DNA from: Clostridia bacterium
GTDB lineage: Bacteria > Bacillota > Clostridia > TANB77 > CAG-465
NCBI GenBank assembly: GCA_900772475.1
Contig: CAAHEI010000074.1
Span: forward strand, 1-64,000
Length of the DNA: 64,000 nucleotides
Direction of reading: 5' to 3'
The first letter of the stretch is position 1. Every line of letters starts with the position of its first letter. The position numbers were made by a program, and so were the translations under genes. Below, one piece after another: positions 1 to 7,907 of the stretch. The notes under the pieces are model-generated. The model did not search any database, was not told where the DNA came from, and worked only from the letters and a program-made list of their open reading frames with translations.

Positions 1-74
1 CCGCCACTTGCGAGAACCGCTTGAGTGGTGGTGTGAGAGGGGAAAAACACACTAAGTGTTATCCTCTACTCGAT
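1..74 (+). mobile_element. 3' end of a group II intron (domains V-VI), cut by window edge
   Basis: The first bases form a domain V-like hairpin: ccgccact (1-8) pairs with agtggtgg (about 24-31), with an inner gcg/cgc stem capped by a short purine-rich loop and an unpaired patch on the 3' arm. A domain VI-like stem follows (gagagggg with cctctact). It ends in CTACTCGAT at 66-74, the typical 3' terminus of bacterial group II introns. The intron-encoded reverse transcriptase would lie upstream, outside the window. The fold was done by eye and the catalytic AGC triad is off the edge, so the call is likely but not certain. The downstream flank starts at about 75. Confidence 0.55.
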
Positions 75-210
75 TGTTATATTTATTCTATATTAGACAT
101 ATAATTTGATTTTGATGATATAAATATAATAAATTTTTGCATATAATAATTATATGAGATATTTACATATATAATTTTGTATGATAAAATATACCTGTAG
201 GGAGGTATCT

Positions 211-648
211 ATGAAAATATTGCTAAAAAAGATATTAGAAAAAGTTACTCTTGTTATATTTTGCTTAGTTGTTATATTTGGTAATATATTGCTTATATAT
301 AACTTTAATAATAAATTTCAAAATATAAATGAATTATATGAATTTTCAGATAAAATTGATAATTCTAAGTATATTTGTATTAAAAATATAGATAATGAAA
401 AAGTGATAGAAATTAATAGCGATGAAGATAAACAGAAATTAAAGGGATTTTTTAATAAAATAAGAGTAAGAGAAAGTAAATTAAAACTAATTGATAAAGA
501 ACAAAAAATAGATTATACAATATATATTTATACATCTGACGCACAATTTTTTGTTAATATAAATGATTCAGAAATAATGATTAATAATGAAATTTACGAA
601 ACAGATATTAAGATTGATACTTATTTAAAGGAACTTTTTGAAATATAA
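211..648 (+). CDS. Small membrane-anchored protein of unknown function
   Basis: A 145-residue protein that I do not recognise. ATG 211 is chosen over the in-frame ATG 181 because GGGAGG (200-205) sits just before it at good spacing. One hydrophobic segment (about residues 10-28) follows a Lys-rich start, giving a single N-terminal membrane anchor. The rest is Asn/Lys/Ile-rich with alternating strand-like segments and would lie outside the membrane. It ends 17 bp before the AI-2E-type permease gene, so the two are probably cotranscribed. It is the first gene after the group II intron end. Confidence 0.6.
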   Translation: MKILLKKILEKVTLVIFCLVVIFGNILLIYNFNNKFQNINELYEFSDKIDNSKYICIKNIDNEKVIEINSDEDKQKLKGFFNKIRVRESKLKLIDKEQKIDYTIYIYTSDAQFFVNINDSEIMINNEIYETDIKIDTYLKELFEI

Positions 649-665
649 AATATGAGGAGGCTTTT

Positions 666-1829
666 ATGAAAATAAAAGAAAATGGACTAGATTTTAAATT
701 TATAAACATAACAATATATGGAGCAGCTTTTATAGGGCTATATTTCTTTTTAAAAAATATAGGAATTATGGATAAGATTTTAAGTGGAATTGCAGCCTTA
801 GCGCCAGTTTTTGTAGGCATAATAATATGTTGGGTTTCTATGCCGCTTGTAAGAAGATTAAGAAAAATAGGGCTTAGTAAAAATTTAGCAGCATTTCTTT
901 CGTTGATAATTATATTTGGTATAGTTGGAGTAGCTATTGGCTTTGTAGTTCCTATATTTGTTGAGCAATTATCTCATTTAATTAAAGAACTACCAAGTAT
1001 TTATGCAAGTGTTATAGGATTTATTAATGATTTTTTAGCTAAGAATTTAGATATGCCAAATGGAATTGATATAACTAGTAGCTTAAAAAGCCTTGATTTT
1101 GTTCAAGGTACTGTAGCAAATGCAATTAATTATTCAATAAATACTGTTCAAAGTATAACAAGTTTTATAATTTCATTTTTTACAGCAATAATTGTATCAT
1201 TTTTTATGGCTAAAGATATTGATAAATTTAAAGAAAGTGTTATAGCTTTTTTATCAAGAAATAGTAAAGATGGAAGAAGATATAAGATGATAATGGATAT
1301 AGATGCAACATGTATGAGCTATATTAAAGGATATGCAATAGATAGTTTAATAGTTGGTATCCTTACAACAATTGTATGTATGATATTAAAAATTGATTAT
1401 GCTGTTGTTTTTGGAATCTTAATTATGATATTTAATTTTATACCATATATAGGAGCTATTTTATCATATCTTGTAGTATCGCTTTACGCACTAGTAACAG
1501 GTGGACCTGTTTTTGCACTTATTACACTTGTATCATTACTTATAATTCAAATAGTTGATGCAAACGTTTTACAGCCTAATATTATTGCAAAATCAGTTGA
1601 TCTTCATCCTGTTGTTGTTATAGGGGGCTTAATTGTATTTCAATTAATGTTTGGTGTAGTCGGAATGCTAATAGCAATGCCAGTACTTGCAGGATTAAAA
1701 GTATATTTAAGATACAAGTTTAATTTGGATGATGATGAAGAGGATAAAATCGAGCATAAGACAGATAAGAAAAGATCTAGTAATAATATTATTAAGAAAA
1801 AAAGAAAAGTAGAGAGCCAAAGTAACTAA
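666..1829 (+). CDS. AI-2E family transporter (PF01594-type membrane protein)
   Basis: A 387-residue polytopic membrane protein with the length and layout of the AI-2E transporter/YtvI/PerM family. Hydrophobic hairpins occupy the N-terminal 100 residues, then an extracytoplasmic stretch with amphipathic helices, then clustered helices including the family-like segments NFIPYIGAIL and DANVLQPNII. The tail is highly charged and Lys-rich (DDDEEDK to the end). Substrates of this family are mostly undefined; some members export autoinducer-2 and others act in Na+/H+ exchange or sporulation, so the transported molecule cannot be read here. GAGGAGG lies 6 bp before the ATG. A terminator-like hairpin follows. 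Confidence 0.85.
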   Translation: MKIKENGLDFKFINITIYGAAFIGLYFFLKNIGIMDKILSGIAALAPVFVGIIICWVSMPLVRRLRKIGLSKNLAAFLSLIIIFGIVGVAIGFVVPIFVEQLSHLIKELPSIYASVIGFINDFLAKNLDMPNGIDITSSLKSLDFVQGTVANAINYSINTVQSITSFIISFFTAIIVSFFMAKDIDKFKESVIAFLSRNSKDGRRYKMIMDIDATCMSYIKGYAIDSLIVGILTTIVCMILKIDYAVVFGILIMIFNFIPYIGAILSYLVVSLYALVTGGPVFALITLVSLLIIQIVDANVLQPNIIAKSVDLHPVVVIGGLIVFQLMFGVVGMLIAMPVLAGLKVYLRYKFNLDDDEEDKIEHKTDKKRSSNNIIKKKRKVESQSN

Positions 1830-1871
1830 ATTTATTAAATATATATATAATAAAAATTTTTATATAATTTT

Positions 1872-1912
1872 AAAATAGTGAATTGGAAATTGATATTCCT
1901 TTTCACTATTTT
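1872..1912. terminator. Bidirectional rho-independent terminator
   Basis: AAAATAGTGAA (1872-1882) pairs with TTCACTATTTT (1902-1912), with A-rich and T-rich flanks on the two sides. It sits between the convergent AI-2E-type gene and the aspartate kinase gene and can serve both strands. Confidence 0.75.
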
Positions 1913-1914
1913 TG

Positions 1915-2943
1915 TTATTTTATATTCTCATTTTCTTTTTCTATTAGTTCGTAATGCAGCTTTTTCATAAAATTTTCAGCTACTTTTTTATCAACTATAA
2001 GGTTTAAAGATAATTCGCTAAATGTTATCATATAGATTGTGATATTTTCTTTTGAAGCTAGATCAAATATTTTATGTACAGTATCCTTATTTGTCATAAC
2101 CATATCGCCAATTATTGATATTTTAGATATGTCATCTTTTTTTGTGATAAATTTTACTTTATAATTTTCGAAATCTTCTTCCTTTGAAAATGAGCCTCTA
2201 CTTTTATGAGAGCTAGTATTTGTTACGATTGTTCCTTTAGAGTTATTTCCAGAATTTTTTACATATATAGGCATAGAGTTTTTCTTTCCCATATGTACAG
2301 AACGATTATGTAATACTTTTGCACCTGCTGAAGCAGCTTCAAGCATTTCGTTATATGATATTTTTTTTAGTAGTTTTGCTCTTGTAATTATTTTTGGATC
2401 TGCAGAAAATACACCATCTATATCGCTATATATTTCACATTTTTTTGCATTTAGAGCAGAGGCAATAGCTACGGCACTAAGGTCACTTCCACCGCGTCCT
2501 AGAGTTGTCACATTTCCAAATCTATCTGAAGCCTGAAATCCTGCAACTACAACAATATAGTCTTCATTTAAATAGTTTAATATGTTATTAGTATATACTG
2601 ATTTTATTGTTGCATTACCATATGTAGAATCAGATAATATTCCCGCTTGAGTACCAGTAAGACCAACGCATTTATGACCTCTTTCATTTAACATCATTGA
2701 AAGCAATGCTACTGTTTGTAATTCACCTGTTGAAAGTAATAAATCAAGTTCTCTTTTACTAGGTTCTTTAGAATAATTTTTAGCTTTTTGTATTAAATGA
2801 TCTGTCTCTTTTCCCATTGCAGATACAACTATTACCATTTTGTTATTTTTTTCTTTATATTGAATTATTCTGTTACATATTTTTTTCAATTTTTCTTTGT
2901 TTTCTACAGAGGTGCCACCATATTTTTGAACAATAATATTCAT
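1915..2943 (-). CDS. lysC: Aspartate kinase, short form with a single ACT domain
   Basis: Phosphorylates L-aspartate, the first step toward lysine, threonine and methionine. The amino acid kinase fold is clear: KYGGTSV near the N-terminus (residues 8-14), STGE, and the GRGGSDLSAVAIA block followed by SDIDGVFSADP. The protein is 342 residues, while the common monofunctional form is about 400 with two ACT domains. Only one ACT-like unit is visible (about residues 265-335). Its FSELSLNLIVDKK and LHYEL segments match the second ACT of the family, and the usual Pro-Gly-Val is replaced (TNKDTVHKIF). Feedback control may therefore differ. The gene stands alone, divergent from the DUF5684 gene. A possible -10 (TATAAT on the minus strand, 2994-2999) precedes it, with no lysine riboswitch seen. 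Confidence 0.9.
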   Translation of the reverse strand: MNIIVQKYGGTSVENKEKLKKICNRIIQYKEKNNKMVIVVSAMGKETDHLIQKAKNYSKEPSKRELDLLLSTGELQTVALLSMMLNERGHKCVGLTGTQAGILSDSTYGNATIKSVYTNNILNYLNEDYIVVVAGFQASDRFGNVTTLGRGGSDLSAVAIASALNAKKCEIYSDIDGVFSADPKIITRAKLLKKISYNEMLEAASAGAKVLHNRSVHMGKKNSMPIYVKNSGNNSKGTIVTNTSSHKSRGSFSKEEDFENYKVKFITKKDDISKISIIGDMVMTNKDTVHKIFDLASKENITIYMITFSELSLNLIVDKKVAENFMKKLHYELIEKENENIK

Positions 2944-3007
2944 AGATTTTCACCATCCTATGATAGTCTATGTAAAATAATAATTTTTGTGAAATTATAC
3001 AGAATGA

Positions 3008-3036
3008 TTGATTTAATAATATAGTTAGTATATAAT
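3008..3036 (+). promoter_or_regulatory. Sigma-A-like promoter for the DUF5684 gene
   Basis: TTGATT (3008-3013), 17-bp spacer, TATAAT (3031-3036), about 30 bp before the ATG at 3066. Confidence 0.6.
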
Positions 3037-3065
3037 ATAAATAATATGAGAAGGAGAGATGGTAC

Positions 3066-3899
3066 ATGAAAACTAAAATGAAGACATATGGTTTGGTGTT
3101 ATTATTTATTTTTTGCATAGGAATTTGTTTTAATTTTAATGGTATATATGCAAACCAAAATATGAATTCATCAGAGATAACTAAAAAAGAAAAGGAAATG
3201 TTAGGCGATGAGAATGGAGATATTGATGTTACAAAATTAGTAACAGAGTATGAAGAATTAACTAAAGAATATTCAAATGATGAAATTGCAGATATGATAG
3301 AAAAAAATAAAGATGTTTTAGAGAAAAAAGGAATAAGTAGTGAAGCTATATCTGCTGGAACAGAAGTGTTAAGAAATATGGAACCAGAGAAAGTTACTAA
3401 AATTTTAAAAGAAGATATAAAAATTGACGATGTAAAGAAAAAATTAGATGAGGGATATACCCCAAGTGAAGTTGTATCAGATGTAGCAAAAAGTTTAAGT
3501 ACAGAAGAAAAAATTTCTATTGGTATTAAACTTTTGCTTGCTAATAAAATTTTTAAGACTACAGTTGCTATATTAGGAATTTTATTAGTATATTCCATAA
3601 TTTTAAGGTGGATTATATTTACAAAAGCAGGAAAACATGGATTTGCAGCAATTATTCCAATATATAGGAATGTAGTATATTTTAAGATATGTAGTATAAG
3701 TCCATGGGTTATTCTTTTTGTTTTGCTACCAATAATAGGATGGATAATACTTGCTGTAATAAAAATTGTATCAAGATTTGAATTATCTAAAAACTTTGGA
3801 AAGAAAACAGCATTTGGATTTGGCCTTTGGCTACTTCCAGTTATATTTGATTCAATACTTGCGTTTTCAAATACTATAAAATATAGTGAAGAGGAATAA
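3066..3899 (+). CDS. Secreted-topology membrane protein with C-terminal DUF5684 domain
   Basis: A 277-residue protein. A signal-like hydrophobic stretch (residues 7-27) ends near IYANQ. A charged helical region follows (30-155), rich in Glu/Lys with EEL and VSDVAKSLS repeats. A membrane region from about 165 to 270 resembles DUF5684: KAGKHGFAAIIPIYRNVVYF, then two hydrophobic helices and KNFGKKTAFGFGLWLLPVIF. The function of the domain is unknown to me. AAGGAGAGAT precedes the ATG. Only 3 bp separate the stop from the next gene, so the two form an operon. Confidence 0.7.
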   Translation: MKTKMKTYGLVLLFIFCIGICFNFNGIYANQNMNSSEITKKEKEMLGDENGDIDVTKLVTEYEELTKEYSNDEIADMIEKNKDVLEKKGISSEAISAGTEVLRNMEPEKVTKILKEDIKIDDVKKKLDEGYTPSEVVSDVAKSLSTEEKISIGIKLLLANKIFKTTVAILGILLVYSIILRWIIFTKAGKHGFAAIIPIYRNVVYFKICSISPWVILFVLLPIIGWIILAVIKIVSRFELSKNFGKKTAFGFGLWLLPVIFDSILAFSNTIKYSEEE

Positions 3900-3902
3900 A
3901 GG

Positions 3903-5111
3903 ATGATTAGCAATTACAAAACTATAACATTACTTAGGGTATTAAAAAGTGTAATTGATTTATTTATAGATACATTTTTTGTAATGTATTTTCTTAATTT
4001 ATCAAATAATAATATAATACCTCTTGCTGTATTTTATTTAATAGTGTATGCTACAGTGTATATTACCATATTTTCAGTTAAGAACTTTTGCAAAAGAAAG
4101 AAAAGAGTAAATCTTCTAAGAATAGGCATAATATTAAATTTTGTATACTTTTTAATTATATTTTTATTAAGAGAAAATATGGTTCATTTTTCTTGGCTTA
4201 TAGCGATTATTTATGGATTAGAAGAAGGTTTTTATTATTCTGTATATAATAACTTTGAATCAAGCGGTATAAAAAATGGAGAAAGAAAAAAATACTTAGG
4301 AATTATATGTGTGCTAAAATCAATTTTAAGTATTATAATTCCGTTAATATTTGGCTCTGTAATGAGTGTACAAGGGTTTGAAAAATGTTTGATTATTGTG
4401 TTAGTACTAGTTGCTTTTCAGATAATACTTTCTTTTTTATACAAAGATGAGATTGCTAACGAACAAAAAAGAACGGATTTTAAGTCCTTTGTAGATTTAG
4501 TAGGAAAAAATGAAAAAATAAAAACAGTATATAAAATGTATATGTTTAACGGAATCATCTATAGTGGTGCTTTTAGGAGTATAATAGCTATATATATTAT
4601 ACGTGTATTTACAGATAGCTTTAGTTATGGTATTTTTACATCTGTTTTTGCAGCTATAACTGCAATTGTTGGTTTTTATTTTGCAAAACTAGCAAAACCT
4701 AAAAATTATAAAAAAAATTTGGTAATATCCTGTATACTTACAGCCTTAGGAATTTTGATTATAATGTTTAAATGTAACTTTGTTACAATTATTATATTTA
4801 ATTTATTACAATCTTATTCAAAAACTATTGTAGAACTTATAAACTCAAATGCTCTTTCTGATATTTCTAATATGGATGAAATAAAAAATAAATATAAGGT
4901 TGAATACTTTGTTGGAATGGAGAGTTGTCTTGTAGTTGGAAGAATAACAAGTTATTTGTTATTTCTTTTGATGGGAATAATTAATACAAATTTATTTAAT
5001 AATATAATTTTAATTATTTTTACCTTACTTATAATAGTATTTACTATGTGTTCTATTAATGTACAGCGCTCATTGCAGGAGGAGAAAAATGAAGAAAATT
5101 TTAGTAAGTGA
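3903..5111 (+). CDS. Multi-spanning membrane protein, MFS-type transporter
   Basis: 402 residues, almost entirely hydrophobic helices separated by short Lys/Arg-rich loops, giving about 12 predicted spans in two halves as in major facilitator proteins. The loop after helix 4 (EEGFYYSVYNNFESSGIKNGERKKY) and the central charged loop (KDEIANEQKRTDFKSF) are the main polar segments. Substrate unknown. It starts 3 bp after the DUF5684 gene. Its end overlaps the start of the HAD hydrolase gene by 23 bp, suggesting translational coupling. Confidence 0.65.
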   Translation: MISNYKTITLLRVLKSVIDLFIDTFFVMYFLNLSNNNIIPLAVFYLIVYATVYITIFSVKNFCKRKKRVNLLRIGIILNFVYFLIIFLLRENMVHFSWLIAIIYGLEEGFYYSVYNNFESSGIKNGERKKYLGIICVLKSILSIIIPLIFGSVMSVQGFEKCLIIVLVLVAFQIILSFLYKDEIANEQKRTDFKSFVDLVGKNEKIKTVYKMYMFNGIIYSGAFRSIIAIYIIRVFTDSFSYGIFTSVFAAITAIVGFYFAKLAKPKNYKKNLVISCILTALGILIIMFKCNFVTIIIFNLLQSYSKTIVELINSNALSDISNMDEIKNKYKVEYFVGMESCLVVGRITSYLLFLLMGIINTNLFNNIILIIFTLLIIVFTMCSINVQRSLQEEKNEENFSK

Positions 5112-5805
5112 TTATGATAGAACTTTTTATTTAAACAAAGAAAGTATAAAAAAGAATATAGAGGCTGTAGAAAAATTTAGGAAAAATGGAAATTTGTTTG
5201 TTATAGCTACAGGTAGATCATTTCTTGATTTTAAGAAGAAACAATATAAATATCATTTTGATTATGATTATGTTATATTAAATCACGGAGCTACCATATT
5301 GGATAGAAAAGGACATATATTAGATAATAATGTTATAAATAATGAAGTGGTGTTAGATATAAAAAAAGATGTACAAGATATAAAAACAAAAAAGCAATTT
5401 TGTTGTAGTGCAAAAGAAAGTAGAGTAGATTTTTTATTTGGTAATATCACTAAAATATATTTAGAATATGAGTCTCAAAATATTACAACTATGGTAAATG
5501 AAATGATAGATAATAAATATGGAGAGTATGTGAATTCATATGATGCTGGTTGGAATATAGTTGAAACAATATCTAGTAAATGTGATAAAAAAACAGCTAT
5601 TTTAAAAATCGCTAACAAAGAAGGTGTTAGCAAAAATGAAATATATACTATAGGTGATGGAAATAGTGATTTTTTAGTGATTAAAGAATTTAATGGATTT
5701 TGTATGGAAAATAGTGTCTTAAAATTAAAAGAATATTGTAAAGATAGAACAAAAAGAAGTGTATCTGATTTTATTGAAGATATACTAAATGAAAAAATCA
5801 AATAA
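5089..5805 (+). CDS. HAD-superfamily (Cof-type) phosphatase
   Basis: 238 residues. The start is ATG 5089, set by AGGAGGAG 5-10 bp upstream; an in-frame ATG at 5059 has no ribosome site. Motif I is DYDRT (residues 8-12), a DxDxT nucleophile motif. Motif II is in FVIATGRS. The C-terminal motif IV is GDGNSDFLVIKEF, where Cof enzymes usually have GDxxND, so the Asn is replaced by Ser. The C2-type cap lies between. Members dephosphorylate sugar phosphates and cofactors; the substrate is not predictable. Last gene of the three-gene operon. Confidence 0.85.
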   Translation: MKKILVSDYDRTFYLNKESIKKNIEAVEKFRKNGNLFVIATGRSFLDFKKKQYKYHFDYDYVILNHGATILDRKGHILDNNVINNEVVLDIKKDVQDIKTKKQFCCSAKESRVDFLFGNITKIYLEYESQNITTMVNEMIDNKYGEYVNSYDAGWNIVETISSKCDKKTAILKIANKEGVSKNEIYTIGDGNSDFLVIKEFNGFCMENSVLKLKEYCKDRTKRSVSDFIEDILNEKIK

Positions 5806-5814
5806 AAATAATAT

Positions 5815-5846
5815 AAAACCCCTATCAATTTTGAATAGGGGTTTTT
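5815..5846. terminator. Bidirectional rho-independent terminator
   Basis: AAAACCCCTAT (5815-5825) pairs with ATAGGGGTTTT (5835-5845), with A and T tracts on either side. It lies between the convergent HAD gene and the gene at 5857-6369. Confidence 0.85.
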
Positions 5847-5856
5847 AAGTTAAATA

Positions 5857-6369
5857 TTATTTTTTACTTACATTTTTATTTTTGTGCTTGGAAATTATCT
5901 TATCAAGTCCTTTCTCAAGCATATAAATGTCGCCAGAATTATAGTACTCACAAAGAGTTGAGAGCTTTTTGTCTTTTATTTTAACATTATGAGTTAAAAT
6001 ATAGAGAAATTTTGGCGTTAAGTCTTTTGACTCTTCAAGAGTTGTACTATTGTTTTCAACCTCAGTCTGTGGGACCTGTTCAGGTAGCTTAACAACTTCA
6101 TTTACTGGCTTAGTATCAGTGGTCAAGGATTCGTTTCGCAATACATCGTTAATTGCCTTTCGCACAGTTTCATAGTTTCTGATATGGAGCATCTCAGAAA
6201 CTTTAGTTTTTCCTTCAATAATAATATGAAAAGTTTTTAAATCATATTTACTTAAATGACTTACAACCAATTCATAAAATTTGTCGAAGTTTTCATTTGT
6301 AACACCATTAAGAATATGTCTGTTTGATCTTGTGATGTTAAGTTCTGGTCTTGTAGTAATGTTATCCAT
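5857..6369 (-). CDS. Hypothetical protein, possibly from a mobile element
   Basis: 170 residues, not recognised. The N-terminal half has helical segments, including KVSEMLHIRNYETVRKAIND, which could be a helix-turn-helix-like stretch. A Pro/Thr/Glu-rich linker (about residues 85-115) and a Lys-rich C-terminal helix follow. AAAGGAGT precedes the ATG on the minus strand. Its base composition is visibly less AT-rich than that of its neighbours. It sits beside a stretch holding a possible transposase remnant, so horizontal origin is plausible but not shown. Confidence 0.5.
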   Translation of the reverse strand: MDNITTRPELNITRSNRHILNGVTNENFDKFYELVVSHLSKYDLKTFHIIIEGKTKVSEMLHIRNYETVRKAINDVLRNESLTTDTKPVNEVVKLPEQVPQTEVENNSTTLEESKDLTPKFLYILTHNVKIKDKKLSTLCEYYNSGDIYMLEKGLDKIISKHKNKNVSKK

Positions 6370-6866
6370 AGTTTTTGACTCCTTTGATATAAAGATATTT
6401 TTTTATTGTTTTTTATGTTAAAAAAATAAAATTAAAACGTTATATTGTAAAGGTGTAAGCTGTGCCTTAGATAGACCTTCATGATTTATATTAAAGTTAT
6501 ACCATATATTAATATCATATATATTTTTTAAGTGCTTAGGCAATATTTCACCAATACATTTTTTCATTATAAATCTTATTTTTTCTTCCATTTTATTGTG
6601 GAATGTTGTTTAAAATCCATTATCATTTAAATCAAAAAAATTCTAGATTTTTACATTAAAATTAATCCTCCTAAAAAAGTATAATTATATTTTTATATAA
6701 AGAAATTTGTTCAAATAGTATAGCATGTTTTTGAAATTATGTCAAATTTATGCTTAAATGTAAATGTATAAAATGAATATTAGAAATGCAAAAATAGGAA
6801 TTGTTTATTTTTCATATTTAGTATATACAAAATAGATGGTGAAATTGGAATTTAATTTATATAAAG
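6370..6866. other. Intergenic stretch with decayed coding sequence, no intact gene
   Basis: About 500 bp without a convincing gene. The minus strand holds an orphan AGGAGG (6667-6672) followed by a stop-ridden frame and a 57-codon open frame (6418-6591). The plus strand has a weak promoter-like pair, TTGAAA (6731-6736) and TTAAAT (6754-6759), that would lead into the palindrome at 6867-6892. Nothing else was seen. Confidence 0.4.
6418..6591 (-). pseudogene. Possible C-terminal remnant of a DDE integrase-core transposase
   Basis: A 57-residue open frame without a ribosome site. Its tail, IWYNFNINHEGLSKAQLTP followed by LQYN, resembles the end of IS3/IS150-type integrase cores (YN..R.H..L....P..Y). 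The upstream frame is broken. The match is short and was judged by eye only, so this is tentative. Confidence 0.3.
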
Positions 6867-6892
6867 TAACTTGTTTTAATTAAAACAAGTTA
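6867..6892 (+). terminator. Perfect 26-bp palindrome followed by a T run
   Basis: TAACTTGTTTTAA (6867-6879) is followed directly by its exact reverse complement (6880-6892) and then TTTTTTCT. It has terminator form on the plus strand, yet no intact plus-strand gene lies upstream. It may end read-through or a small transcript. It lies just before the ftsY promoter. Confidence 0.5.
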
Positions 6893-6915
6893 TTTTTTCT
6901 TTTTCAACAATAATG

Positions 6916-6943
6916 TTGAAAAAAAAGCAAAATATGATATAAT
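6916..6943 (+). promoter_or_regulatory. Promoter of the ftsY operon
   Basis: TTGAAA (6916-6921), 16-bp spacer, TATAAT (6938-6943). AGGAGG and the ftsY ATG at 6967 follow. Confidence 0.75.
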
Positions 6944-6966
6944 TTATATGTATAAAAGGAGGCACT

Positions 6967-7869
6967 ATGTTTTTTTCAAAATTAAAAGAAAATCTAAAAA
7001 AAACCAAAGAGGCAATAGATATTAAAATTAGTAATGTATTTGCTAATAATAAAGATATAGATGAGATTATGGATGATTTAGAAGAAACCCTTATTTTATC
7101 TGATATAGGGGTAGAAACTAGTATGAAAATCTGTAATAATGTAAGAGATAATCTAAAAAAACAGATAGATAAAAGTGAAGATGCAATAAAGAAATTATTA
7201 AAACAAGAAATGAAAAATATTTTAGCTGTATCTAATAATACAAATATTTTGGATAATAATGAAAAACAAGTAATAATGGTAGTTGGCGTAAACGGTGTCG
7301 GTAAAACTACATCGATTGCAAAGCTTTCTAATTTATTAAAAAAAGAAGGAAAAAAAGTATTACTTGTTGCAGCTGATACATTTAGAGCTGGAGCAGTCGA
7401 ACAATTAGACGTCTGGGCAAAACGAATAGGAATTGATATATATATGGGGGAGGAAAATGCAGAACCTGCTTCAGTTATATATGATGCAACCAAGAAATTT
7501 AAAGAAGGAAATTATGATATTTTAATTTGTGATACTGCTGGAAGGCTCCATAACAAGAAAAATTTAATGGACGAGCTTGAAAAAATGAATAGAGTATTAA
7601 CTAAAAACTTACCTGATATAACTAAGAATGTTATAATGGTATTAGATGCAACAACTGGTGGAAATGGAGTAAGTCAAATTAAGAGTTTCTTTAAGAGTAC
7701 AAATGTAAATGGTATTATTCTTACAAAATTAGATTCTACAGCAAAAGGTGGAGTTGTATTTAGTATTGTATCAGAACTTAACATTCCAATACTTTATGTT
7801 GGAACTGGAGAGACTGTTGATGATATAGAAAAATTTAACATTGAAGATTTTGTAGAAGCTATAATATAA
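6967..7869 (+). CDS. ftsY: Signal recognition particle receptor FtsY
   Basis: SRP GTPase that receives ribosome-SRP complexes at the membrane. 300 residues, the minimal NG form without the acidic A domain of E. coli. The N domain covers about 1-95. The G domain shows GVNGVGKTTSIAKLS (P loop), DTFRAGAVEQL, DTAGRLHNKK and TKLDSTAKGG, then the C-terminal GTGETVDDIEKFN. AGGAGG lies 6 bp before the ATG. First gene of an operon with murB and yvcK. The usual partner gene ffh is not adjacent here. Confidence 0.97.
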   Translation: MFFSKLKENLKKTKEAIDIKISNVFANNKDIDEIMDDLEETLILSDIGVETSMKICNNVRDNLKKQIDKSEDAIKKLLKQEMKNILAVSNNTNILDNNEKQVIMVVGVNGVGKTTSIAKLSNLLKKEGKKVLLVAADTFRAGAVEQLDVWAKRIGIDIYMGEENAEPASVIYDATKKFKEGNYDILICDTAGRLHNKKNLMDELEKMNRVLTKNLPDITKNVIMVLDATTGGNGVSQIKSFFKSTNVNGIILTKLDSTAKGGVVFSIVSELNIPILYVGTGETVDDIEKFNIEDFVEAII

Positions 7870-7907
7870 TTTGCATATAGTAAATTATAGGGAGTTGATA
7901 TTAATAA

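Noticed and set aside
1..74. tRNA or other known small RNA at the window start
   Set aside because: The hairpins do not fit a cloverleaf; the CTACTCGAT end and stem order fit a group II intron better.
2944..3065. Lysine riboswitch upstream of lysC
   Set aside because: The leader is too short and none of the conserved riboswitch core is visible.
2873..3913. A 346-codon minus-strand open frame opposite the DUF5684 gene
   Set aside because: It overlaps two well-supported genes, lacks a ribosome site and has the Ser/Phe/Ile-rich look of an antisense frame in AT-rich DNA.
6876..7493. A 205-codon minus-strand open frame opposite ftsY
   Set aside because: It is the antisense shadow of the conserved GTPase gene and has no ribosome site.
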